NCBI RefSeq assembly: GCF_002086275.1
Contig: NZ_MVHT01000046.1
Span: 1-49,624 of the forward strand
Direction of reading: 5' to 3'
Source: Mycobacterium intermedium
GTDB lineage: Bacteria > Actinomycetota > Actinomycetes > Mycobacteriales > Mycobacteriaceae
Length of the DNA stretch: 49,624 bases
Part shown: in pieces, positions 1 through 6,596 of the stretch
Numbering within the stretch: position 1 is the stretch's first letter
Layout: every line of letters begins with the position of its first letter
The notes under the pieces: generated by a model
Databases searched by the model: none
The model's input: the letters and a program-made list of their open reading frames with translations, nothing else
What the model was told of the DNA's origin: nothing
Made by a program: the position numbers and the translations under genes

Positions 1-2311
1 GGCGCAGGATGCGTTCGCCGAGTCTGTCTAACCTGGCTTCTCGATCATCAACGGCCGCTGCCGTCGCCACCTGCTCCTGAATGCGCGCTTCGGCCTGGCG
101 CTCACGCTCGGCGGCTTCCCGTTCGCGTCGGTAGTCCATTGCGCGCTCATGGATGCACACCGAAATATTCAGCAGCATCTCGGCCAGCTGCACGTCCCCT
201 GCCTCGATCACCGTGCGGCCGGGGTCGCACAACACGACTAGCAGGGCGGCCAAGCGGGCGGTCATCGCCGGCCGGTGGGCATGCATTGGGTCTTCGTCGT
301 CTGCCAGCCCACGGGCGCGGTGCAGTACCTCGGCGCGAACCTGCTGCTGTAGTTCGTCGCTGTACCGCAGTGGCCGCGTGGGCAGCTTCACTTCAAGCTG
401 GCCGGGGTCGACGGGAGCATCGTCAGGGATTGCGGGGTCGGTGGCGGCCAGGTAGAGGAACCTCTGCGGTGTCCCGTATTCCATCTGTTCGGCGGTGGAT
501 AACGCGGCCAGGGCTTCGAGCTGGAAACCGGCCACCAGCCCCACGACGTAATCGCGGACCACGCGCCGCCGGTCCGCAGACGCGTTGCCGTCGCCTAGCA
601 CACTGCCAGTCCATGCGGCGCGTAGCACAGGACCGATGCGGTTGGCGTTCTTGGTGTCGAGGATGCCGGCGACCAGGCCGGCCCCCTCGTCGGAGTGCAG
701 CAGCAGTTTATGGCCGACCTGCTCACGCCGCTTGATCTTTCCCGTGGGGTCACCGGGATCGACCACGGTGCCCATGAACGCCTCCGCGACACCGGGGCCG
801 GTGCCGACCGGCCTCTCTACCGGCGTCTCGTGCGCGGCAATCAAGTTCGGGGTCAACGGGTCCGGCAGACACAGCTCCAACAGCCGTTCGGCGGCGGCGC
901 ACGCCGACGACTTACCGCCACCGGCAGAGCTGACCAGACCGACGAACATGCTCAGCGGCATGGGCGCCTTGATCCCGGTGTCCACGGTGACGGCGGGGTC
1001 CACGTGGGCGGCCAAACGCGCCAGGATCGCGCCGAGCACCGCGTCAGCCGAGTTGAGACCACGGTGCGCGGCATCGCGAATGTGGGTCAGCACAGGGTGC
1101 GCGGCCCAAAATTCTTCGGGAAGGTTCGCCGGCCCCCGACCCTCATCCCGGCACGTGCGTCCGTCGATGGTTACCGGTTCGTCGTGCAAGTCCAGCGCAT
1201 CCATCGCGGCGGTGAGGTCACCGCCGTAGTCAATCCGTGTGACGGCCTGTAGCCGCGTCACCGTCGCGCCGAGCCCGGCGAACGGATCAACGTCGTGATC
1301 GGTCCAGATGTGCAACGGCGGATCGGGTGAATCGGTCCATTGCGTGCACCCGGGCTCGTGCGCGGTGGCCGACTTCGGGTCGGCGTGCGGACCGGGCGCG
1401 GTCCAAATCTCACAGCCACACGAATCGGTGCGGCTCGCTAGCGTCCAGTCAGTGCCGGCCAGAATCTCCGCCCACGTTATCGCCGCGCCCCACATGGCGA
1501 TCGGCCCATCGGCGCAACCCTCGCTGCGCCCGGCCCGCTGTCGCCGGGCTGCGGCGTGCGTGGCGATCTCATCACGCAGCGTGGCCGGTAACGGGTGGAC
1601 CTTTCCAACGGCCTTGTATGCGCCTTCGGGCCGGACGCTCGGCGGGATAAGCACGTACTTGCCTGGCCCCCACAGCACCGAATACCCGCCGCCGTCACCG
1701 GTGCCCATGGTGGCCGACTCCAAACACTCGGGCAGGTCGACACCATCGGGTACGACAAACCAGAAATGACCGCCGTCGCGGTGAACCATTGTCTCCCCGT
1801 CAGCGCCGAGCTGGCCCGGCGTGACGACCGTTGGCGCCGGGTCGTCGAGAGGTAACACCGCGAGGAACTCCGCCTGCTGCTCGGGGGTGTCGCAATCGAC
1901 CACGACCAACCGGCTGCGCCCCAGCGCTACGGCGATATTGACCGCGCAGTCGGGGCCGAAGGCGGCGATGTAGCGGTCGAGGTAGCCGCCCAGCGCCGCG
2001 GCATCCCGGCTTGCCAGGTGGACCCCGGACGGGGACTTCACCTTGCGCCAATTGCGCTGTCCGGCCTTTTTAGCCGCGAGCTGAGCGGTCTTGTCATCGG
2101 CCAGTCGTTTGCCCGCGGTGCGCCCGTCGAAGGGCTCTTTGGTGCCCGGCTTGATCAGCAGGACCGACAGCCCAGCGTCGGCCAAGTTGTGCAGGTACTG
2201 GCGAACTCGTATGGGGTCGGCGGGGTCGGGCGCATCGTTGAGCAGTCTCGTCAGTAGATCGAGATCGGCCTCTGTGCCCTGGCGCGCGTTAGTCTGGTGC
2301 ACGTTCTTCAT
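1..2311 (-). CDS. Phage-type bifunctional primase-polymerase / DUF3987-like ATPase, 3' end missing
   Basis: An open frame of 770 codons runs off the left edge without a stop. Residues about 35-200 look like an archaeo-eukaryotic prim-pol domain: LLIKPGTKEPF at 51-61, the metal-binding acidic pair in VVDCD (D139, D141) and the downstream H182 in GGHFWFV. A P-loop-like SSAGGGKSS lies at 461-469, followed by LLLHSDEGAG and a C-terminal part typical of DUF3987/YfjI-like phage proteins. Expected role: priming and unwinding for replication of the element. The ATG at 2311 sits directly against GAAAGG, so the GTG three codons later (9 bases from that ribosome site) may be the true start. The family is clear; the exact subfamily is not. 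Confidence 0.82.
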   Translation of the reverse strand, partial: MKNVHQTNARQGTEADLDLLTRLLNDAPDPADPIRVRQYLHNLADAGLSVLLIKPGTKEPFDGRTAGKRLADDKTAQLAAKKAGQRNWRKVKSPSGVHLASRDAAALGGYLDRYIAAFGPDCAVNIAVALGRSRLVVVDCDTPEQQAEFLAVLPLDDPAPTVVTPGQLGADGETMVHRDGGHFWFVVPDGVDLPECLESATMGTGDGGGYSVLWGPGKYVLIPPSVRPEGAYKAVGKVHPLPATLRDEIATHAAARRQRAGRSEGCADGPIAMWGAAITWAEILAGTDWTLASRTDSCGCEIWTAPGPHADPKSATAHEPGCTQWTDSPDPPLHIWTDHDVDPFAGLGATVTRLQAVTRIDYGGDLTAAMDALDLHDEPVTIDGRTCRDEGRGPANLPEEFWAAHPVLTHIRDAAHRGLNSADAVLGAILARLAAHVDPAVTVDTGIKAPMPLSMFVGLVSSAGGGKSSACAAAERLLELCLPDPLTPNLIAAHETPVERPVGTGPGVAEAFMGTVVDPGDPTGKIKRREQVGHKLLLHSDEGAGLVAGILDTKNANRIGPVLRAAWTGSVLGDGNASADRRRVVRDYVVGLVAGFQLEALAALSTAEQMEYGTPQRFLYLAATDPAIPDDAPVDPGQLEVKLPTRPLRYSDELQQQVRAEVLHRARGLADDEDPMHAHRPAMTARLAALLVVLCDPGRTVIEAGDVQLAEMLLNISVCIHERAMDYRREREAAERERQAEARIQEQVATAAAVDDREARLDRLGERILR

Positions 2312-2342
2312 CCTTTCGCGGGGATGGGGTTTCGGATGGATC

Positions 2343-2382
2343 GCACCGCGCCGAGGCAGAGGCCAATCTCCCGGCGCGGTGC
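2343..2382 (-). terminator. Perfect 11-bp inverted repeat between the small HTH gene and the primase gene
   Basis: GCACCGCGCCG (2343-2353) and CGGCGCGGTGC (2372-2382) are exact complements around an 18-base loop. The hairpin lies in the 91-bp gap after the HTH gene and before the primase start, both on the minus strand. It has no U-tract, so it could be a hairpin terminator of the actinobacterial kind, an RNA control element or a protein site. Confidence 0.5.
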
Positions 2383-2402
2383 ATCTGTTTACGGCCAGAA
2401 CG

Positions 2403-2624
2403 TCAGTCCCGCTGCGGCGGTGGTGATCCCGGCGTGACCGTGTTGGCGGCGAGGTAGGCCGCCAAGTCACCGGCCCGGTAGAGAACCCGGCCGCGATCCT
2501 TGACGTACGGCGGCCCGTTACCACGGTGCCGCTCGACGGCAAGAGCGTTCTCTGTTTTGCATCGGAGTGCGGCGACGTCCCTTGCTGGGAATAACGCATC
2601 GGGGTTGTCAAAGGTCACAGCCAT
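2403..2624 (-). CDS. Small helix-turn-helix DNA-binding protein (excisionase/MerR-like)
   Basis: This 73-residue protein has a segment (FPARDVAALRCK...) that reads like the first helix-turn-helix of an excisionase or MerR-type winged helix, followed by an RVLYRAGDLAAYL wing region typical of HTH_17 proteins. The chosen ATG has AGGA about 10 bases upstream; a GTG two codons earlier is also possible. An upstream in-frame extension to 2750 overlaps a hairpin and looks non-coding. It lies between a tyrosine recombinase and the primase, flanked by two strong inverted repeats. Likely role: excision factor or repressor of the element, inferred from size and position only. Confidence 0.6.
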   Translation of the reverse strand: MAVTFDNPDALFPARDVAALRCKTENALAVERHRGNGPPYVKDRGRVLYRAGDLAAYLAANTVTPGSPPPQRD

Positions 2625-2693
2625 CGGCACGCCGTCCTGTCTGTCGGTTTTCGATGTGTTTCCAGAGGTTACGAAATCGCGGTGCAGACACCG

Positions 2694-2745
2694 CGAAACG
2701 CCGAGCACAATGCCCACCAAAGTTGTTGTTGTGCTCGGCGTTTCG
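2694..2745 (-). terminator. Perfect 17-bp inverted repeat after the second recombinase gene
   Basis: Arms 2694-2710 and 2729-2745 (CGAAACGCCGAGCACAA and its complement) enclose an 18-base loop. The hairpin starts 9 bases after the stop of the recombinase (2754) and precedes the HTH gene on the same strand, so it is well placed as a transcription terminator. A paired repeat with the same loop length lies on the other side of the HTH gene. Confidence 0.65.
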
Positions 2746-2753
2746 GTCACGGG

Positions 2754-3824
2754 CTACACGATCGGGTCATCGAGAGCCGCAGCCATCGCGGTGGCACGAA
2801 TCTCGTCGTCGTCAACAGCGGTGTATCTCTCAGTCGTGGCGACGCTGCTGTGTCCCAACAGGGCTTGCACCGCGCGCAGGTTGCGGCCACCGTGCCGGTA
2901 GGCGCGCGTGGCGAAGCGGTGCCGCAGCTTGTGCATTGACCAGCCCGGGCCCAGGGCGGCGGCGACCAACTTGCCGACGTGCATTTCTGTCAGGTGCCCG
3001 GCGGCCGGCGCCGCCGGGAACAACCACCCGTCGCAGTCGCCGAAGGCGGCCAGCGTTGGTGTGTGCCCGGCAGCACCACGGCGGACCGCGGCCGCCAAGC
3101 TATCGCTGATGGGTACAGCACGGGTCCGTCCGCCCTTGCCGCGCACCATGAGTTGCGGCCCGCCGACGCCCTCGACAACGTCGCGGACGTTGACCCGCGC
3201 GACTTCGCCGCGGCGCAACCCGGCCTCGGCCGCGAGACGCATCATCAGCGCCGTCCGCGCGTCGGCGCGGGCGAGCGCTTGTTGCCAAGCGTCATCGGGC
3301 ACCGGCCGCGGGACCGCCGGCGGCACCTTCACCGTGGGCAGCTCATCGGCAATGTGGTCCGGCACGAGGTGCTTGCGGTATGCCCACCTGAAAAATTCGC
3401 GCGCTGCGACTTGGTACGTCTTGCGGGTCTCGGGCTTCCATTGGGTCTGGCGACCGAACCACCCAACGAGGCGTTCGGCGGTCACCTGGGCCGGGGCGCA
3501 GCCCAGCTCGCGGCCAAGGCGTACCAACGCCTTACGGCGCGCGTCGACCGTGCGGGGTGACTGCCCTGCCGCCGCCAGGTGAAGGCAGTAGTCCTCGATC
3601 GAGTGCCGCCAAGCTGCCGGCACTGGTGCCTGTACCGGTCCCGGCCGGCGACGCACCGCAGCACCGGCCAGGTATGCCGAAATCGCGCTCAGGTCGCCTG
3701 AATCGACTACCTGGCCGTCAATGTCGTACAACGTGACTACGTTGCCGCGCTTGACCATCCGCAGGCCTAGCCGTTTGGCCCGCCGGCGTGCCATGCGTAC
3801 CTGGCTCGCTGAGGCGTTGGTCAT
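2754..3824 (-). CDS. Tyrosine recombinase (second of the element)
   Basis: A 356-residue XerC/D-like site-specific recombinase. An SAM-like N-terminal core-binding domain spans about 70-165 and the catalytic domain about 175-345. All catalytic residues are visible: R204 in AGLRRGEV, K230 in VRGKGG, H298 and R301 in MHKLRHRF, H325 in LLGHSS and Y334 in TTERY. Its ATG overlaps the stop of the upstream gene by 4 bases (ATGA), so the two are probably co-translated. The element already has an attachment-site integrase at 4953-6116, so this enzyme may resolve multimers, drive a second inversion or excision step, or be left from another element. Recombinase chemistry is confident; its substrate is unknown. 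Confidence 0.9.
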   Translation of the reverse strand: MTNASASQVRMARRRAKRLGLRMVKRGNVVTLYDIDGQVVDSGDLSAISAYLAGAAVRRRPGPVQAPVPAAWRHSIEDYCLHLAAAGQSPRTVDARRKALVRLGRELGCAPAQVTAERLVGWFGRQTQWKPETRKTYQVAAREFFRWAYRKHLVPDHIADELPTVKVPPAVPRPVPDDAWQQALARADARTALMMRLAAEAGLRRGEVARVNVRDVVEGVGGPQLMVRGKGGRTRAVPISDSLAAAVRRGAAGHTPTLAAFGDCDGWLFPAAPAAGHLTEMHVGKLVAAALGPGWSMHKLRHRFATRAYRHGGRNLRAVQALLGHSSVATTERYTAVDDDEIRATAMAAALDDPIV

Positions 3825-4510
3825 TGCCCCACCGGCGCAATGTCCAGCGGCACGACGTTGTCAGCCAGGCCGGCGGGATCGACAATGAAATCGGTTCCAA
3901 CGCGGGCTAAAAGGTATTCGGGCTCGATGTCAGCGGCGTACACCTGCCCGCACTCGTGACCCCAGGGCCCGCGCCGGGCATACTGGCGTGCGGCACACAA
4001 ATCGCTTGTCCACGCCATCCCGCGCGAGCTGTGCCACGCGCACGCGATCTCGCCGTAGGGGTCTGCCGGGTGCCCGTTGAAGTCGATGGCCACCAGGTGC
4101 CCAACCGCGTCAAAAGCGACGACGGCGGGAACGGTGCCTCGATACAACCGAACCGGCTCGCTCGGCTGCTCTGCGCGCTGGCCGTCGATACTGAAACCGT
4201 TGGCGTAGAACAGCTTCACCCAATGGCGACGACACAGCGCCGACTCGGCGAACTCCGAGGCTGCCCACACCTGCGGGACTACTCCGGCCATGTCCGGCCA
4301 GGCCAAGTCCAGCGTGCCTTCCGCTGCGAGGTCGTTCAACAACGCCGCGGCGTTGGGGTCAGCATGAAGGCATCGGTTAAGGGTGTGGCGGTCCAAGTGC
4401 TCGGCGCCCTCGAAGTGATAGCCGGTGGCGTCCTCGAACATCCCAGGCGGGAAATTCGGCCAGGTCCAGCGGCGGCGCTTGATCATCGGTACCGGGGTTG
4501 TTCTGGGCAT
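3821..4510 (-). CDS. Unknown phage-element protein, possible ADP-ribosyltransferase-like fold
   Basis: 229 residues from the ATG that has AGGAG 11 bases upstream. I do not recognise a named family. The C-terminal half carries, in order, LYRGT (R124), GMAWTSD (W167-T168-S169), and an E-P-E triad (E196, E198) in ADIEPEYLL. That order resembles the R-S-ExE signature of arginine-type ADP-ribosyltransferases, in which the last glutamate is catalytic. The N-terminal 110 residues show no motif. The stop overlaps the start of the recombinase downstream by 4 bases. The ART reading is a pattern-based inference; an ordinary phage hypothetical of another fold is equally possible. Confidence 0.6.
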   Translation of the reverse strand: MPRTTPVPMIKRRRWTWPNFPPGMFEDATGYHFEGAEHLDRHTLNRCLHADPNAAALLNDLAAEGTLDLAWPDMAGVVPQVWAASEFAESALCRRHWVKLFYANGFSIDGQRAEQPSEPVRLYRGTVPAVVAFDAVGHLVAIDFNGHPADPYGEIACAWHSSRGMAWTSDLCAARQYARRGPWGHECGQVYAADIEPEYLLARVGTDFIVDPAGLADNVVPLDIAPVGQ

Positions 4511-4614
4511 GGTGAAACACACTCCTATCTCGGTTGAGGGTGGGTTGAGGTCTGGATTAAGAGGACGGAGCGATCGCGGGGAATGCACCGCGTGTGAAAG
4601 GTGTTGTGAGCGGC

Positions 4615-4833
4615 CTATTTCCGCCGCTGGCCAGCGTAAATGGTGTCGGGAATGACCGGCTTGAATAGCGCATCAACGTCTACGCGCCGGACTCGAATTG
4701 CTGCACCAGGCTTATCGGAGAATCTGTAGGCACGCAGCTCGCCGCTGGCAATTTTCTCTCGGAGAGTCCATACGGAGATTCCGGTTCGATTCGAGGCGTG
4801 CTTTAACGACTCGTATTCAGGAGAGTGAGTCAT
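4615..4833 (-). CDS. Excisionase-like HTH_17 protein
   Basis: 72 residues. SLKHASNRTGISVWTLREK is a winged helix-turn-helix of the MerR/excisionase (HTH_17) type, followed by GELRAYRF and the wing-like IRVRRVDVDALF. The ATG at 4833 has GAGGAAAG about 10 bases upstream; longer in-frame starts cross an inverted repeat. It lies 119 bp downstream of the integrase on the same strand, the usual place for a recombination directionality factor. Expected role: DNA bending at the attachment site and control of excision. Confidence 0.75.
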   Translation of the reverse strand: MTHSPEYESLKHASNRTGISVWTLREKIASGELRAYRFSDKPGAAIRVRRVDVDALFKPVIPDTIYAGQRRK

Positions 4834-4912
4834 AGTCCTGCTTTCCTCGCTGTCACTTTGGCAGCGGGTGCAGTCCCAGCGTGACTGCCAAGATAGCTGG
4901 CAAGCCAACAGA

Positions 4913-4933
4913 ATGCAACTAAATCCGTTGCAT
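4913..4933. promoter_or_regulatory. Inverted repeat upstream of the excisionase-like gene
   Basis: ATGCAAC and GTTGCAT are exact inverted arms 7 bases apart, in the 119-bp gap between the integrase stop and the excisionase start. It could be an operator for the excisionase-like protein or another element regulator. The repeat is seen directly; its function is inferred. Confidence 0.45.
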
Positions 4934-4952
4934 CCCAACGCATAATGCAGAC

Positions 4953-6116
4953 TTAGGTAGGCAATGTGCTCGGCGTCGATGCCAGTGCGGATAGCCGCTC
5001 GGCCAATGCGTCGGCCCGCCCGGCGGCGACGTGCTGGTAGCGCATCGCGGCCGTGCTAGTGGTGTGGCCTAACCGGTCCATGACCTCCTTGGTGGTTGCG
5101 CCGGCCACCGCCGCCATGACACCGCCGAAGTGCCGCAGATCGTGAAAGTGCAAGTCCTCATGGCCGATTGCTGCGCGGGCGGCGAAGAACGGTGTGCGAA
5201 AACGCCCCTCGGTATAGAAGGAACCTGTCACCGGATCGGGGAAAAGCAACGCGGTCTTGGCGGCACCGACGCGCTCGCGCAGGTGCTCAGCGATCAAGGG
5301 CCGAAGATGGGTCGGCACCGTCACGGTGCGCCGTGATTCTTTCGTCTTTGTCGGGCCACAAATGTCGCGTCCTTCGCGTCGTGTCACCGCCTTCTCAATT
5401 CGTAGGGTTGAGCAGTCTGGGGCAACGTCGGCGCGAGTGAGGGCGAATAGTTCACCGCGGCGCAGTCCGCACCAGCCGGCCAGTAACACGGCGAGCCCGA
5501 GTCCGTCCGGCATCTTGTCGGCCAGCGCCGCGAGTTCCTCGGCCGTCAGCAGCACGACAGAACGCTTGGTGCGTTTGACGTTGCTAGCGCCCTTGACGCG
5601 GGCGGGGGAGCGGTCGATCAGGCCATCGTCCACGGCCGTGTTGAGCACAGCTGTCAACACCCCGTACGCCCGTGCATTGCGGGTCTCAAGCTGTTTGTCC
5701 AGCCCGGCGAACCATACGCGCACGTCCTCTGGGGTGATCCTGTCCAGCACTTTGTCTCCGAGCACCGGCAGGATGTTTTTGTCCAGGTGATAGGCGTAGT
5801 TCTCGCGTGTTCGGCGTGCGATGTTGCGTTGTTCTAGCCAGGTTTGCGCGTAAGTGCGCAACGTCATGTTGGCGGTCGCGGCTTTTCGGGCGCGCTCAGC
5901 CGGCGGTGTCCAGACACCGAGGTTGCGGCGGTCCAGGTCGATAAGGTCGCGTTCGTCTTCTAGCCATCGCTGCCCTGATGCCTTGGTGGGGAAGGTGGCC
6001 GGCGCGCGGTGCAACACGCCGTTGTGCAGATAGGCGGCCGACCACCGCCCCGACCGCTCTTGTCGGATGCGTCCGAACGCCTGTCGTTTGGGTGTTCCGC
6101 GCTTGCCGCGTGCCAT
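4953..6116 (-). CDS. int: Phage integrase (tyrosine recombinase)
   Basis: 387 residues. An AP2-like arm-binding N-terminus (GRIRQERSGRWSAAYL, about 15-30) is followed by a core-binding domain (about 85-165) and a catalytic domain with R219 (CGLRRGE), K257/K259 (TKTKESRR), H325-R328 (HFHDLRHF), H351 (LGHTTS) and nucleophile Y360. The ATG at 6116 has GGAG about 8 bases upstream; a 12-codon longer reading is possible but would translate the tandem repeats at 6131-6152. The gene lies 165 bp from the tRNA T-arm fragment at 6281. It should carry out insertion into, and with the excisionase removal from, that tRNA locus. Confidence 0.95.
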   Translation of the reverse strand: MARGKRGTPKRQAFGRIRQERSGRWSAAYLHNGVLHRAPATFPTKASGQRWLEDERDLIDLDRRNLGVWTPPAERARKAATANMTLRTYAQTWLEQRNIARRTRENYAYHLDKNILPVLGDKVLDRITPEDVRVWFAGLDKQLETRNARAYGVLTAVLNTAVDDGLIDRSPARVKGASNVKRTKRSVVLLTAEELAALADKMPDGLGLAVLLAGWCGLRRGELFALTRADVAPDCSTLRIEKAVTRREGRDICGPTKTKESRRTVTVPTHLRPLIAEHLRERVGAAKTALLFPDPVTGSFYTEGRFRTPFFAARAAIGHEDLHFHDLRHFGGVMAAVAGATTKEVMDRLGHTTSTAAMRYQHVAAGRADALAERLSALASTPSTLPT

Positions 6117-6130
6117 GTCGCCGCTCCCTA

Positions 6131-6180
6131 CATCTGCACAACATCTGCACAATAGTGAGTCCTACAGAACCCTACAGAAT
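6131..6180. repeat. Two tandem direct-repeat pairs beside the integrase (probable arm-type sites)
   Basis: CATCTGCACAA occurs twice head to tail (6131-6141 and 6142-6152), and CCTACAGAA occurs twice 10 bp apart (6161-6169 and 6171-6179). They lie between the integrase start and the tRNA fragment, where phage attachment regions carry arm-type integrase and excisionase sites. The repeats are seen directly; the role is inferred. Confidence 0.5.
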
Positions 6181-6280
6181 CCACCAGCCGGAACCCAGCC
6201 GGATCGCTAAAGATGCTGGTTAATAGTATTTTCTGCGCAATCCGGCGAGGTCAACGTAGATCCTGCAAATGTCTAATAAG

Positions 6281-6305
6281 GCTGGTTCGATCCCAGCCGG
6301 GACCA
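6281..6305 (+). other. tRNA 3' fragment (T-arm, acceptor strand, discriminator base): attachment-site half
   Basis: GCTGG (6281-6285), a 7-base loop TTCGATC, and CCAGC (6293-6297) form a perfect T-arm. It is followed by a 7-base acceptor strand CGGGACC and an A. No matching 5' acceptor strand, D-arm or anticodon arm is found upstream, so this is not a complete tRNA. It marks the crossover end of the element; the intact tRNA should lie at the other end, beyond position 1. The isoacceptor cannot be told from this part. Confidence 0.75.
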
Positions 6306-6596
6306 CAACAATTACCGCAGGTCGTCGGCCGGGCTGTGCGGCATGGTCGGACCTGCCCCAGCCACCCTCCAGCCACCTCGGAAGCGTCAGCGCAGCGGGT
6401 AATGCCCTATCTGGGCGGAGAAATTCGAGTAACCGCGTACTGAGTACACGTCATCCAGAACTGGCGACGATTCCAGTACGGCGGTAGGGCCGCCAAAGGG
6501 CAGACAACCAAGCCGCAGGCTGAACTACCTCGGTTTGGATCCACGGCTATGTGCCGGTCATCGGGAACGCCGAGATCCACGGCGGAGGGACGCAAG
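6306..6596. other. Intergenic region before the MmpL gene; no gene recognised
   Basis: No convincing coding frame. A short palindrome GTACTGAGTAC lies at 6437-6447, about 150 bp before the MmpL start, and could be part of its control region. This stretch is presumably the original chromosomal flank of the tRNA gene. Confidence 0.5.

Larger units (their letters stand above)
1..6305. mobile_element. Prophage-like integrated element in a tRNA gene (one end; left end outside window)
   Basis: Six consecutive minus-strand genes form a compact phage-type module: integrase, excisionase-like protein, an unknown, a second tyrosine recombinase, a helix-turn-helix protein and a primase/ATPase. The integrase lies next to a tRNA 3' fragment at 6281-6305, the usual arrangement for tyrosine-integrase elements. 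The order integrase, excisionase, unknown, primase recalls the small M. tuberculosis prophage phiRv2. No capsid or lysis genes are visible, but the element continues beyond position 1. Element identity is inferred from gene content and the tRNA fragment; the other attachment site is not in the window. Confidence 0.8.

Noticed and set aside
6241..6305. Complete tRNA gene
   Set aside because: Only the T-arm and 3' acceptor strand are present. No complementary 5' strand, D-arm or anticodon arm can be fitted upstream.
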